64,000 nucleotides of DNA, from the NCBI GenBank assembly GCA_014155875.1, contig JACEFZ010028317.1:1-64000 (forward strand), read 5' to 3'. Position 1 is the first letter of the stretch. Every line of letters starts with the position of its first letter. The notes beneath the pieces were generated by a model, which saw only the letters and a list, made by a program, of their open reading frames with translations, made no database searches and was not told the DNA's origin. Positions 12,331 to 23,618 of the stretch are shown here, piece by piece. A program made the position numbers and the translations under genes. This stretch comes from Cepaea nemoralis. Its lineage: Eukaryota > Mollusca > Gastropoda > Stylommatophora > Helicidae.

Positions 12331-12687
12331 TCTTAAGACCTATATAGATCTAATCCTGATGTGTGGAAGCGAATAATGGACAATTAGCAGACTAGTAAGG
12401 AATCACACGAAAGCTGTGGAGATGTGGTTTTATAGGAGAATGATGAGAACACATTTTACAGATTAAAAAGAGTAATGACGATATCTAGACAGAATCTAAC
12501 TCGCAAAAGAACTGGTTACTCACATCAGAAGATAGACCACATTTTGTGAGCATGTCATGAGAATGGTAAATTGAGTACCAATGTGACAATGGGGAAACGT
12601 GAAGTGGACGAAATGCAGGGGAAGATCGAGATGGAAGATGCTGGACAGAAGGCCGTGGACAGACGTGATCACTAATGCCACATGGAA

Positions 12688-12750
<63 letters not shown>
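12331..12750 (+). mobile_element. LINE 3' end with (AAT)n tail
   Basis: Broken translation shows the C-terminus seen in RTE/CR1-like LINEs: a CGS-x-x-W-x-x-S motif near the start, then the basic G-R-x-R-x-W end region. It terminates in an AAT array (12691-12750). A simple-repeat tail at the end of the coding remnant fits target-primed insertion. Confidence 0.65.
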
Positions 12751-12751
<1 letters not shown>

Positions 12752-13009
12752 GATAATTATATGGTATTTCTCTTCATTAAAAGTACTCACATCCCATGCT
12801 CCTATTTCTATTCTTTTAAGTTGGATGCAGGATCCGTTCTTGGCAAGGATTGTCTGGAGGATTTCCAGTCTTTACAATTGCTAGTACCATTCCTAGTTTC
12901 ACACTCTTCCCCATTGTGTACATAAGATTCTCTTGTAAAATGGAATCTCACCAACGGATCATTTGTTCTATGTTTATGTTTTCCATTATGTCTTCAACTG
13001 TTATAGTTT

Positions 13010-13600
13010 CTGTAAGAAGGTAGTCAGCCATTGCTTCTCTGACCTGTCGCTGTCTCCCAAAGAACATGCTGTTTTAGGTAAAGGTCTCAGTTTTGTCCCG
13101 CTACGCCCACGTATGGACAGCTATGCTATCTTGGAAGACGTTTCCAACTTCCACAGACGACTACGCCTTAAATGTCACCACAGAGATAAGCCTGTCCCCA
13201 TTCCTACCACACAATCCCCTGACATTTTCCAATCTTCAATCAAATCCCGTTCTACATGGACCCCACCTTCCGGAGTCTCCAACGTGCTTGACCTATACAC
13301 AGCAAACACACGCCAAGACATTAAGCAACTTTCTTTCCCTCGCCTAAAATGCTCCAATCTATCTCATCCAGAATGGAGTGCCTGATCCCAACTACAGCGC
13401 CGACAGAACATAGTCATCAAACCTGTGGATAAATGTCGTGGTTTAGCGTAAAGATCTATATATCGAGGAAGTCATGTTCCAACTTAATAAACCTAATAAT
13501 TATTCTCCCCTGTGTCGAAGACCCCACTCTCTCTTATAACCGGAAGATTCGTGACACCATCAAACAGTTCATACTTGAGAATGCATTACGATACTGCTAG
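13010..13600 (+). pseudogene. Penelope-like N-terminal domain
   Basis: Readable pieces are LSPKEHAVLGKGLSFVPL, NFHRRLRLKCHH, WTPP and QNIVIKPVDKC, the latter two being conserved landmarks upstream of RT in Penelope-like proteins. Stops follow in the region to 13500. The frame at 13550-13600 (RDTIKQFI) is the last part before the interruption. Confidence 0.75.
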
Positions 13601-13787
13601 ACGGTGTATAAAGATATAACAATCAACGTCAGCAAAACGACTCATTGTCCAAGGTAGAACCGTTTGAACAGAATTATGGAAGCACTGCGCCAACATTGAT
13701 AGATAACTCAAAGCCAGTAGACATCTCAGGTATGGCGACATTTATTGCTTGGGTTCAAGCTTGTGCCCACATATCAATTGTAGCAAG

Positions 13788-14117
13788 AATACTATTACTA
13801 ATTCTCAGAATACCGTGCCTGTTCAGCCAGGCGGGACAATATTGAAATAATATACATAATTATCGCACAAGAGAACCTATTCTACAACTGCTGATTGAAT
13901 ACTATTACTAATTCTCAGAATACCGTGCCTGTTCAGCCAGGCGGGACAGTATTGAATAATATACATAATTATCGCACAAGAGAACCTATTCTACAACTGC
14001 TGATTGAATACTATTTACTAATTCTCAGAATACCTGTGCCTATTCAGCCAGGCGGGACTAGTATTGAATAATATACATAATTATCCCACAAGAGAACAGT
14101 ATTCTACAACTGCTGAT
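13788..14117 (+). repeat. 110-bp minisatellite, 3 copies, inside the Penelope-like element
   Basis: Units begin at 13788, 13898 and 14007 with AATACTATTACTAATTCTCA and differ by single-base indels and substitutions. The array lies where the element should pass from N-domain to RT, so it is an insertion or local expansion. Confidence 0.95.
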
Positions 14118-14519
14118 ATAATGTCTCGGCACTTCTAGTCAGCTTCTAGTGACCTCTATGTCACCTTGCTATGATTTCCTAAGTCCCAGTTTACTGCATT
14201 TGCATCTATCCGTCATTTCTAGCTAAGATGAATCGTGCCTTAACAATCTAGCTCTTCCATCCCGTATTTCATTATCCATCAGTGCGATGTCCTGCCAGTT
14301 TGTAACTATAACTTATTTCCGATGCATAGAATCGTGCTGCCTTCCTAGCCTGTCATCCCAAGGTCTGTCTGTTGTTGCTAAACTAACCCTGTGACGTTTT
14401 CTACCTTCTCACGTCACTTGGATACTTTTTCAATCTATCTGTTCGAGATTTCTTCTCATACTTATCTATTACGTCGTTCATCCTGACTCGCCACTTGGCA
14501 GATACAGTGTCTCTTCACT

Positions 14520-15440
14520 TCATATCCATGACTCTAAACTGGGCAAACCCACCCTCTACACGCTGCCCTAAATAAACAAGCTAAACAATCCTGGATTGTT
14601 TCCGCCTGCTCATGCCCGACTGAACTGAACTCAGCGTTCCTTGACAGGATTTTCCAACCTCTAGTTGCGAATCTTCCGTCATACATCAAAGATACAACGC
14701 ATGTGTTACTTTCATTCAACTCTTCCAACTGACTCCTGGGAACACATACAGATGCTCTCTCTATACCTCCATTTCTCATGCTGATGGCCTCACAGCGCTA
14801 CAATTCTTTCTGGATCAACGCATAGATCAAGCCATCCCTATTCGTAAATTTGAGACTCGCTGAATTGGCCCTCACAAATAATTGCTTTGAGTTCAATCGC
14901 CACTACTTTGAACAAATCAGCGGTGTCGACATAGGCACGAAAATGGGACCCAGGTACGCGTGTTTATTTATGGACATTTGGAACACCAAATTGAACTCAG
15001 CTATATACGGTCTTCTTCCTTCCTTTTACCGACGCTGTACTGATGACGGCAGTCGGTCCTCACTGACATGACAGAGGCGGAACTAAACCGCTTCATCAAT
15101 TAGTGTCAAGAATTTTCCATCCGTTGATCAAATTACCACATAAATTTCTACCACTTCAGTCAATTTCCTTGACACCACAAGTTAAAATAAATCCTACATG
15201 CCTCATGACCTCCGTGTACTACAAACCTACGGATGCTCACAGTTTCCTACCTATACAGTTCATCCCACCCAAAAGCTGCAAAGATTCATCCAATATTCCA
15301 GCTACATCCGTCTTCGTCGTATCTGTCAGGATGATAATGACTTCCTCGAGAAAGCCCATGAAATGCTCGACTTTTTCCGCAGACGGTCCTACCAGAGCAC
15401 ATTCTGTCCACAGCTTTCTGTCGCATAACACAAGTCTCGC
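14520..15440 (+). pseudogene. Penelope-like reverse transcriptase domain
   Basis: Motifs in order: IVSACSCPTELNSAFLDRIF, LPSYIKDTTHV, then ELALTNNCFEFNRHYFEQIS and GTKMGPRYACLFM, the catalytic YRRCTDDG box at 15026-15050, and SVYYKPTDAHSFLP. A last block (RLRRICQDDNDFLEKAHEML) is in another frame. These are standard Penelope RT blocks, related to telomerase RT. Stops and frame changes are frequent. Confidence 0.88.
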
Positions 15441-16031
15441 GTGAAATGTCCCTTGTCAAGAAAGAGACCTCCTAACAATGAACCCAAACTTATCCTCACA
15501 TGTCATCCACATGCCCATACCATGAAGCATATTTTTCCCCGACACTGGTCTATCCTGAGATCTGACCCAACCACTCGTACGGTGTTGTCTTGCGGCCCTA
15601 TGGTAATTTTCCGCCGTAACAAGAGCCTCGGGGACCACCTTGTTCATAGTCGCCTCGCCACAAATACTTCATCTGTGGGTACATTTAAATGCCACCGTAA
15701 AATTTGTCTGACATGCCCACACGTTCTTCAGGCACCGGCGATTACATTCCCCCTAGACACCTTCTCCTTGAAGACATCATTCACTTGCATATCCCGCAAC
15801 CTTATATATGTTATCATCTGCAAACGATGTGACATAAAATATATTGGCCAAATTGGCAGACGCCTTGCCGATCGCTTTAGGGAACACCTTAGGGATATTA
15901 CTCATGACGCTGACAAACCTGTCCCCAACCATTTTAATTCTTCTAAACACAATGGAGTCGACGATTTATGTGTCACTGCATTGAAACCTTGCTTCACCAA
16001 CAGCTCCATTCGGTTTAAAATTGAAAGCTAA
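15441..16031 (+). pseudogene. GIY-YIG endonuclease domain of the Penelope-like element
   Basis: The longest intact frame of the element, about 196 codons. A Cys-rich linker (FKCHRKICLTCPHV) precedes the GIY-YIG core at 15801-15849 (LIYVIICKRCDIKYIG), followed by GRRLADRFREHL with the conserved Arg and His. The domain nicks target DNA for retrotransposition. It ends with a stop at 16029-16031 and lacks an initiating context of its own, being the C-terminus of the polyprotein. Confidence 0.88.
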
Positions 16032-16438
16032 TAAATAATCTCTCTGGGATGCTTCCACCCAGCTGGAATCAATATTGTTGTGGACGCTACCGTATAGCTA
16101 TGCTATCTTCCCTCTATATATTAATATCTAATTGTTTACACACCTCTGCAAATTCATATCTAACTGTTTACATTGTTGTAACTAGGGCTGTCCTCTCTTT
16201 ATATATCCATACCTAACTGTCAACACAGCTCTATATATTCATATCGGACTGTTTACACATCTTTGGCAACACACATCCTATCTGGCAGCTTAACTATACG
16301 TAAACGTTGTAGCAAACAGAGCGCCTCTGAAAACCGGGTTGAACCACCATTTCTGCTCCCTCATGGGAACCTAGTAGTCGGGTCTATTTTATTTTATTTT
16401 TGTTTTCTTTCGTTTTTTATCTATTTGTGTTGTCCTGT

Positions 16439-16475
16439 CCTTGACACAGATTCTTTGAATCGAAACTGAGCCGTC
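16439..16475 (+). ncRNA. Degraded hammerhead-ribozyme-like motif
   Basis: CTTGACACA is followed by a perfect 5-bp hairpin (GATTC-TTT-GAATC) and GAAAC. Penelope-like elements usually carry CTGANGA, a stem, then GAAAC, the hammerhead core. Here the stem and GAAAC remain but the CTGANGA side is altered, so activity is unlikely. Confidence 0.35.
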
Positions 16476-17103
16476 CTTTGTACTTTGTGTCCTATAGTAC
16501 TTATTTTTTATTTGTTTATTTTATTATTTCATGTTTATATACTTATTGATTGTTTCTGATTTTGGATAAGTCACACTTTGGTTTCACCTGTTTATGATGG
16601 AGGTTTTTGTAAGGTATGTACATTGTGTCTGTGTTTAGTATTGTCAAGGTGTTAGATTCCAGTAGGACAGACTAGTGACAGAAGAGGGGCAAGGACTAAG
16701 AGGACAGAGAGACAGGACCTCTATAAAGGTATAGACAGAAAGAATAGAGACAGCACCCAAGCTAGGACGTAAGGACAGTTATAAGACCAGACTCGGGTGG
16801 GGACACTCACGTGTCATATTTAGGACAACAGAGGGACCAACCCCGAGAACAGGGGATGGGTACATTAGGTCACGGGGGAATACCGTGACGACGTAAACTA
16901 TAATAGAACTTTAGAGGGTAACTAGTACTAAGACGACAGTACTACGTGCAAACAGAACAGCACGCAGAGTTGCTGACCGCACGAGGGATTTTGACCACGT
17001 AGGCAAGCGACCGACTGAGCTGCTTCAGACAGGGACTAGACTTTCCGACTGGACGTAGTGTTGTTCTGAAGCCATTATCTATTGTTGTGAACGCATGCGA
17101 TAT

Positions 17104-17105
<2 letters not shown>
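16476..17105. other. Non-coding stretch after the Penelope-like element
   Basis: No gene recognised. Rich in GGACA/GACAG motifs at 16660-16900 without a clear period. Confidence 0.35.

Positions 17106-17170
<65 letters not shown>
17106..17170. repeat. (AG)n microsatellite
   Basis: About 65 bp of pure AG. Confidence 0.99.
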
Positions 17171-17174
<4 letters not shown>

Positions 17175-17995
17175 CGATCATGTTTGATGATATATATTGT
17201 GTGACGAGTGACGATCATTGGATTGATGTGACAGGCAAATAACGCCTTGTATGATTGTCAGGCTTGCCTGAAATAAAATCCGTGTAAAACATCTGTACGA
17301 GCTGAAGTTATATTTGAGGTACGGATGACGTTGCCTGATTCCGAGTAAAGCAAGACTGTGACAGGCAAGTCTCTTCTTTTCGCAGGAGCTAAATATATCT
17401 AACTGTTTGCAATTCACATTGCTTCTGTATGTGTGTGACTGTAACAATGTTTGTATAGTCGACAGAGGACACAAGATAATAATTGTGCTCGGGACACATA
17501 GAGCAGCCAGACTGGTTCGAGACATGTGGTTTCTTGCGAAATACCACTACCTTATCTAAATGTGTTATCTCGCGTGTGTCAATAACTAACTGAATGTGTG
17601 TTTGTGGTTCAAGCTACAAGAACTAGAACTCTCTAATCTTTAATACTGAAGCAGTGTGTAACGACCCATATCCTGAGTACACACTGAAAGATTACCACTA
17701 CACACTGTCCACACTTTTTTTTATTTTTCTCCTCCTCTTTCTCCTCCTCTTCTTCATCATCATTGTCTTCTTTTTCTTCATCTGCTTCTTCTTTCTCTGC
17801 TCCTTGCTCCTCTACCTCTGTTGGGAAAATCAGCGAAAACAAGAAGTATAGCTAGTCAGCTCTACAACAACATAATCACAGCCAACAGAAAGGACGTTGT
17901 GGCTGGAGCACACAGACAACAAATTTTCACTAATACAACTAAAGTAAAAAAAAAAAAAAATATTAAAAAGTAACTTAGCTTGTCAGTCAGAAGAT
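17171..17995. other. Non-coding stretch
   Basis: No gene recognised. Contains a pyrimidine-rich run (17718-17820), whose open frames are compositional, and a poly-A run near 17946. Confidence 0.4.
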
Positions 17996-18165
17996 CAATA
18001 GGAAAAGAGGCAGAGGCAGTCCAAGAGAAACCATGCAGGATGGAATGAGACGGTGGCATGGGGGAATGTCATCAACAGAGTTGATCCAGAACACCAAAGA
18101 CCGCGATCTGTAGAGATATGAACACCTAAGCCAGCGAGCAAGTCATTTAATGATGAAGATTATCA
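17996..18165 (+). mobile_element. Possible LINE 3'-end fragment
   Basis: The translation has a basic G-R-x-x-P-R-x-x-x-x-D-G-M-R-R-W region and a later D-R-D-L-W-like motif, a layout seen at the C-termini of several LINE proteins. The match is short and broken. Confidence 0.4.
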
Positions 18166-18361
18166 ACTTAGCTTATGCATATCCGCCAATACAATAGGAC
18201 TGGAAATGGATCATTCGTCGAGTGTACACATCAAATTTAGAGCCACGCTGACCACGGCCTACTCTGATGACAGATATACTTCAGCTAAGTAACATCTGCA
18301 TATGTTTTATGTTACATTACCAGTGTGTTTTGTTGCTGATATGCTGACGAAAGTTCTAGCC

Positions 18362-18806
18362 CAGTGGTTCTCAACCTTTTTGGCCAGTGCCCCCTTCACC
18401 ATATTTTAAGAACGTTATTCCCCCCCCCCCCTTCCTATCAAACATTTGGCCCGTGCCCCCCTTCACCATATTTTCAGAACGTCATTCCCCCCCCCCTTTC
18501 ATATTTCCTACCTAAAAATCTCCCACCCCTACACAGTATATGTAAAAATGGAATGTAAATATGTTAAAACAGGTCTAGACATCCACATAAAACGTGATTT
18601 GTGGGTCTACTTACTTTATAAAATGAATTTTAGAAGGATGAGACGTGCATAACTGTAAAGTATGAAGGGAAAAGCAATATCAAGTAATCGGTTCTTGTAT
18701 TAACGCGATCTTGAAATGATCTTCAATCCCTCCCCTGGAAACACTAAAATTCCCCCCTGGGGGTGGGGGGGGGGTGGGGGAATTCCCCACAAGTAGAGAA
18801 CCACTG
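18362..18806. mobile_element. hAT-type MITE with perfect 8-bp target duplication
   Basis: Terminal inverted repeats CAGTGGTTCTCAACC and GAGAACCACTG flank a 445-bp element. TTCTAGCC is repeated exactly on both sides (18354-18361 and 18807-18814), the 8-bp duplication expected of hAT transposition. Poly-C runs sit near the left end and poly-G near the right end. The interior matches the copies at 26437 and 47236. Confidence 0.93.
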
Positions 18807-18814
18807 TTCTAGCC

Positions 18815-19316
18815 GCATAGTCATTATGTCGCTTGTGATTGTATTATTGTAAGGCTGATCAAATCAATTTACTCAATGCAAGTTCACTGTTTTACTGCAG
18901 TTCCACCAATTTCATTTCTCACCCTCTTCTGTTGGGATGGTCTTACGCCTAATCCTTTCACATTTTCTACGGCTGTTTTTCTCTTCTGGTGTTCATTGGG
19001 TCTATCTTTGGAAGCGCTTCTCAAGCTGAAGTATTCTGTCGAACTAAGCACACAAACTTTTGGACGCTGTAGCTTTCAGGAGTAGGCTGCAGTCTACAGG
19101 GGAACCCATTGCGTACTATATAGAGATATCTGTATGTTGTTTTATTCGCATTTTGTGATGTGAGTCATTAAGTAAGAGGTATTGTATTATAAAGTGCATG
19201 GGAGGGTTTGGATAACGGAAAATCGTATTTCAGGACAAAAATAGGCGCTTAAGCAATACCCCATGTACGAGTCGCGGGGATTGAGACGTTTGCGCATTTG
19301 CATTAGCATTTACAAA
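18815..19316. other. Non-coding flank upstream of the mariner
   Basis: No gene recognised. The mariner 5' terminal repeat should lie in this stretch but I could not define it. Confidence 0.35.
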
Positions 19317-19492
19317 ATGGGTGCCCCAGTATCGACTTGCACCCTGGAAGACCAACGATGGGTTATTCTTTTCGTGGTTAGAGGATGTGGAACCTTGTGA
19401 AATATATAGAAGAATGATGGTTCAGAAGGGATACGGTTGTTTGAATCAGGGGATAGTCTATGAATGGTTAGACAGATTTCAAAATAGAAGAT
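19317..19492 (+). pseudogene. Mariner transposase, N-terminal part (before insertion)
   Basis: The ATG at 19317 opens MGAPVSTCTLEDQRWVILF. After a frame change near 19373 it continues SWLEDVEPCEIYRRMMVQKG and VYEWLDRFQNRR, the helix-turn-helix region that binds the terminal repeats. Exactly at RFQNRR the reading is cut by an LTR-like insertion and resumes at 22132 with TVTDEP, the expected next residues in mariner proteins. Confidence 0.85.
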
Positions 19493-22131
19493 TGTCACGG
19501 CACTCCCTGGGGTGAGGGGAACCTGCTATCACACTTTAACAACGGGATGCCTTTAGCCCTGGGACATAGGTGACCTCAGTCCACAAAACCCCTTCAGCCC
19601 TTGGATCACTATCTCCCTCACTCTCAACCAAGGGACGTTACCCCTTTCAAACCTCGTCCTGAACTCATGACACAACTCTGGCAGCTAACTATGTTAACAA
19701 TATGGTGTATTATACAAGATGAATGAGAATGATAATGATGATTCCGAGATAGGCCTCGCAGTATCTATGAGAGATAAGACGTGGCAAGGTTCGAGCAGCC
19801 TCCCGGAGAAAGTGTCATCATCGTCAGGGCCTCAAGTCTCACACTATCGGGTAAGTCGGACACGCTCACCAAGTATATCAGGCCTCCAGCCAGGTATAGG
19901 TTTCTCCACTTGGACAGGATGGCTTGCGAGTCGACTCACTGGTACTTGGGACCTCCGGTGGATGACGTCCCTGAAGTCTGGACCACCCTAGGGTAGGGAT
20001 ACATACTGTCTCTCGGGTGGCTGAGGAACTAGGACACTCCTCTGAAGCGTCCGGAAGTATCGATGGTACTGCGGGTATAGCGAAATGGTGATCTCTCACT
20101 CAATGGTAGTAGCAGTCCCAACTGTCTATGCAACCCGCGCAGATCATCCGACTCATAGCGCAGATATCACAGCACAGATACCTCCCTCGCTGAAACGTGG
20201 CACTGTAGATAGAGTTCAAAGTAGAAAATAGTTCTTACACAAGATCATGCACCACATGGTACCAGGCACTTGGTAGCGAAGACATCATAGCTAGCTGGCA
20301 TGAAGGCAGTCAGTCAGGCTCACAACTGGGACACTAACAACATCCAGATACTTGCCTGGTGAAGTAACGAACAAGGCAATATGGTGCTGTCATGGCGAAC
20401 AACCTGGGATATCAGACGTGGAGTGGGCGATGAGTTAGCCGGAGCCCATACTGAGACGTAACTCTCGATGGTAAGTACCTCTCGCTGTGGTGGTGGACTT
20501 ACAAGCTGCTAACACCGGCTCTCGCCATAGTCCGGATCACTGGACTCGTCCCCAGATCGTCGCTCTGCTCTCATCAAGGTAGAACCTGTGGAGGATAACA
20601 CTCAGTGAGAGCACCATGAATCAGACTTACCCACAGCAGATACACTTAGGTCCCTCTTACTCAGACGTGTGGACCCTTCCCATAAGGGCCGCACTCTTTC
20701 ATTGGCCGCTCGAACGGTCGAGGACAGACTGGACCTAGAACCAACGTGGCAGCTGTCCACCTGCATCCTATTTCACAGATGAACGGAGGGCTGGGCCAAG
20801 GTCGGTGTCTGAGAGCTGGGTCTATGCTGAGACATTGCTAGATAACATATACGGTTAGTGAGTTAGTTGTACTTATAGATGAAGGGCCCTGAAGGAGGGC
20901 CGATGGCAGTACTTCCTCAACCCCTTCCGGTTATCCACCAAGGCTGATGTCGTACCAGGCCGTAGGTACAATCCATTAGATCAAATTAAATATACAGGGT
21001 GATCCCCCTGTAGCAGAAATCCACACCCCGTTCCCCCTCCCTGGTCCCAGGTTGGGGCATTTAGAACGGTGTCATGTTCAATATGAACAATTCTGTCGCA
21101 ACGGTCCCTTCTCCCTTTATCACCCTCTCAGGAATCCACTATATATTAAGCTGGTATTCCAGTCGAGGGAAACTAATTAAAAGACAGATGTGAGGAAAGC
21201 CAAGAAGAAAGCCAGTGGTCGCCCCACCATGTGATCCGAAGTTCGACTCCCGGTACGACCTTGAAACGACCTCGGAGGTTTCGGCCGACCGGTGCATTCG
21301 ATTCGTCGCACTCGCCCGAGTTCATCGATATATCACTCGATATATCCGAAGCGACTCCTTAATCTACTTCCGGTAGCGCTGCGGGTAATGGTTCGGCCAC
21401 GCTGGCCACGCCGACGCTCGAGGTTATAAAGTTGGCCATGTGTGAACTCAAATTACAGGTCTCGCTTCCCTGAACCCGATTTTCCCGATCTACAGGGGCT
21501 GCAAATAAGCCGCGCGCTGCTAACCTACGAAATATCTTAGCAGTACAATGCTGGTACACACGCGTTTGCCACAGGCTTAATTTACAGTCGTAAAACACAA
21601 GCTTACCAATGTTCACACGTGACCTCCTTCCTCGCGACGGTCAGTACACGCGTTAGCGAAATCTCATAATTCGAATCACCGACACCGCACTAGTTAAGAA
21701 AAAAGGATGTACACATACCTTCACACAAACAGCACGACAGTGGATAAGAGAAGCGTTGTCACTGCAACTGGACATGATGTCAAAGGTCTTCAACCCTCAT
21801 CAAGACACGTTGTCCCGCTCTCTATCACTTAGCACTGGGCCAAAATGTCGCCTGCCTGCCAGCAACCTTCGTTCCCAACTGATCCTTTGTCCGGGACGAT
21901 CTACTGCGGCTTGCGTCAGACATGCGCAGTCCGTAGTGTCCGAAAACCTGTTCCGCCACCCAAGTGCTGGAATCTTCTTAAAGGGCGAGCAACGGCTCTG
22001 GTCGGGTTGTGTTCAAATTACTGGTTCTTTCCCTTTGACTAGTAATTTTCTTCACCCGACTGCCCGATGTCTCAACGGACATTTCCCCAAAACGGAAACA
22101 TCCCGAGGCGGACCAACTGAGTTGTGTGACA
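19493..22131. mobile_element. 2.64 kb LTR-like element (probably a long solo LTR) inserted in the mariner
   Basis: Ends are TGTCAC and GTGACA (6-bp inverted, TG...CA) and the 5-bp sequence AAGAT is present on both sides (19488-19492 and 22132-22136). Removing the segment restores the mariner coding order, which fixes both ends. No RT, integrase or gag motif is visible and no internal copy of the ends was seen, so it is best read as a long solo LTR or a non-autonomous LTR element. A tRNA-B-box-like stretch occurs near 21238. A TIR transposon of Ginger type is less likely because the inverted ends are only 6 bp. Confidence 0.75.
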
Positions 22132-22480
22132 AAGATAAACCGTCACTGATGAACCTTGCATTTTTTCTGCACAACAAAATCCACCCTCATACGGCTACGC
22201 ATACAGTGGATATACTACGTGCTCTGAAATTTGAGGTCTCAAAATATCCAGCATACAGTCCAGAATTGGCGAAATCGGACATGTTTGGACCCTTGAAAGA
22301 ATATTTGCGGAGTCAGTTGTTTGCAGATGACAGCGTGGTAATGGAGGCGGTGCACAAGTGGTTTAAGGCCATACCCAAACACTTTTCCAGAGGGTATCCA
22401 TCCACACGCTGGTGGACTGTTGGACCAAGAGTGTTTCCATCTAGACCCTCAAACATTTTACGAAAAACTATCAGGTTGTA
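22132..22480 (+). pseudogene. Mariner transposase, C-terminal part (after insertion)
   Basis: Begins with TVTDEP, then jumps to the late catalytic core: FLHNKIHPHTATHTVDILRA (normally HDNARPHT, so the second catalytic Asp is replaced), LKFEVSKYPAYSPELAKSD (third acidic position kept as Asp) and GPLKEYLRSQLFADD. After a frameshift near 22400 the LVD-x-WTK end motif appears. About 170 residues between TDEP and the second Asp are missing, so the element was internally deleted. It cannot encode transposase. Confidence 0.85.
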
Positions 22481-22738
22481 TATTTAACTGCTAGGTGTAA
22501 AGCTTTTCCACGTCTCCGTTGCACAGGATCATCAGCGAATATGGCTTAAAGACATTTATTTCAATATATTTTAATATAATTCTTGTTCTTCTGCGTTTTC
22601 TTCTTCGCACGACTTGAGACATCAGTATGAATGCATTCAAAGATGGCAGCAATCAACGTGAGCTTGTTGACATCTCCATCAAGCTTGTCCTCAAATTTAT
22701 TGGGTGTAGTCCAAATTTTTCTCTGTTCTATATATGTT
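22481..22738. other. Spacer
   Basis: Non-coding; the mariner 3' terminal repeat may be in this stretch but was not identified. Confidence 0.35.
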
Positions 22739-23156
22739 TGACACCTATGCTTCAAATGTTGGACGCTCCTGCAACAAATGTTGGACGCTCCAGCAACAAC
22801 TGTTTGACACTCCTGCAACAAATGTTGGACGCTCCTGCAACAAATGTTGGACACTCCAGCAACAACTGTTGGACGCTACTCCAACAAATGTTGGACGCTC
22901 CTGCAACAAATTTTGGACGCTTCTGCAACAAATGTTGGACGCTCCAGCACCAACTGTTTGACACTCTTGCAACAAATGTTGGACGCTCCTGCAACAAATG
23001 TTGGACGCTCCAGCAACAACTGTTGGACGCTCCTCCAACAAATGTTGGACGCTCCTGCAACAAATTTTGGACGCTTCTGCAACAAATGTTGGACGCTTCA
23101 GCAACAACTGTTGGACGCTCCTCCAACAAATGTTGGACGCTCCTGCAACAAATTTT
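22739..23156 (+). repeat. 22-bp minisatellite, ~19 units
   Basis: The unit is ACGCTCCTGCAACAAATG plus TTGG, with an alternative form carrying CCAGCAACAACTG. Each unit contains the small palindrome CAACA-NN-TGTTG. Because 22 is not a multiple of 3, all frames cycle through a 22-residue repeat, and several frames on both strands stay open; these are not taken as genes. Confidence 0.97.
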
Positions 23157-23575
23157 TGCAACTGTTTAGCTGATAAGTTACCAGTTCCACAATTACATGT
23201 ATCAGTATCTCCTATCTTTAGTTTATTAAACATGTGATATTTCAGCCTAGTGTGTCCTGTGCTCTGCAGGAAGACTGATACAAGTTCTCCTCGGTAATGT
23301 TATTGATATGCAATCATCTTTCTGGTGACCTGGATGCTCTGATTTCCATTTGATTCTATATTTTGCTTCGTATAAATCTCACCATAGGTTATGTCTATAT
23401 CAGGCTATGGTTGTCATTCACCTTCCTTTGCCAATATGTCGGCTTCCTAATTTACAATTAATTGATATAATTCATAATAGGTTTTCAAAATAGTGTTAAA
23501 ATATGTGCAGACAAGGGGATCGACTTAATTGCACAAAGTACACAACAAAATGACTTCTCGTCCTTGACATTTCCG
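23157..23575. other. Non-coding stretch
   Basis: No gene or repeat recognised. Confidence 0.4.

Positions 23576-23617
<42 letters not shown>
23576..23617. repeat. Poly-C run of 42
   Basis: Uninterrupted C from 23576 to 23617, adjoining the 3' end of a minus-strand SINE, where other copies have a microsatellite tail. Confidence 0.97.

Positions 23618-23618
<1 letters not shown>

Larger units (their letters stand above)
13010..16475 (+). mobile_element. Penelope-like element (RT plus GIY-YIG), decayed
   Basis: Fragments in three frames follow Penelope-like order: an N-terminal domain (SPKEHAVLGKGLSFVPL, RRLRLK, WTPP), an NIVIKP-DK motif near 13410, RT, then a GIY-YIG endonuclease domain ending near 16031. 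About 0.9 kb between N-domain and RT contains a minisatellite. Numerous stops and frameshifts make it a dead copy. A degraded hammerhead-like motif lies at 16439-16475. Endonuclease-bearing Penelope-like elements are widespread in animals. Confidence 0.85.

Noticed and set aside
21756..22487. Single 243-codon gene
   Set aside because: The frame runs from the LTR-like insert into the mariner remnant; only the last ~115 codons have homology, to transposase.
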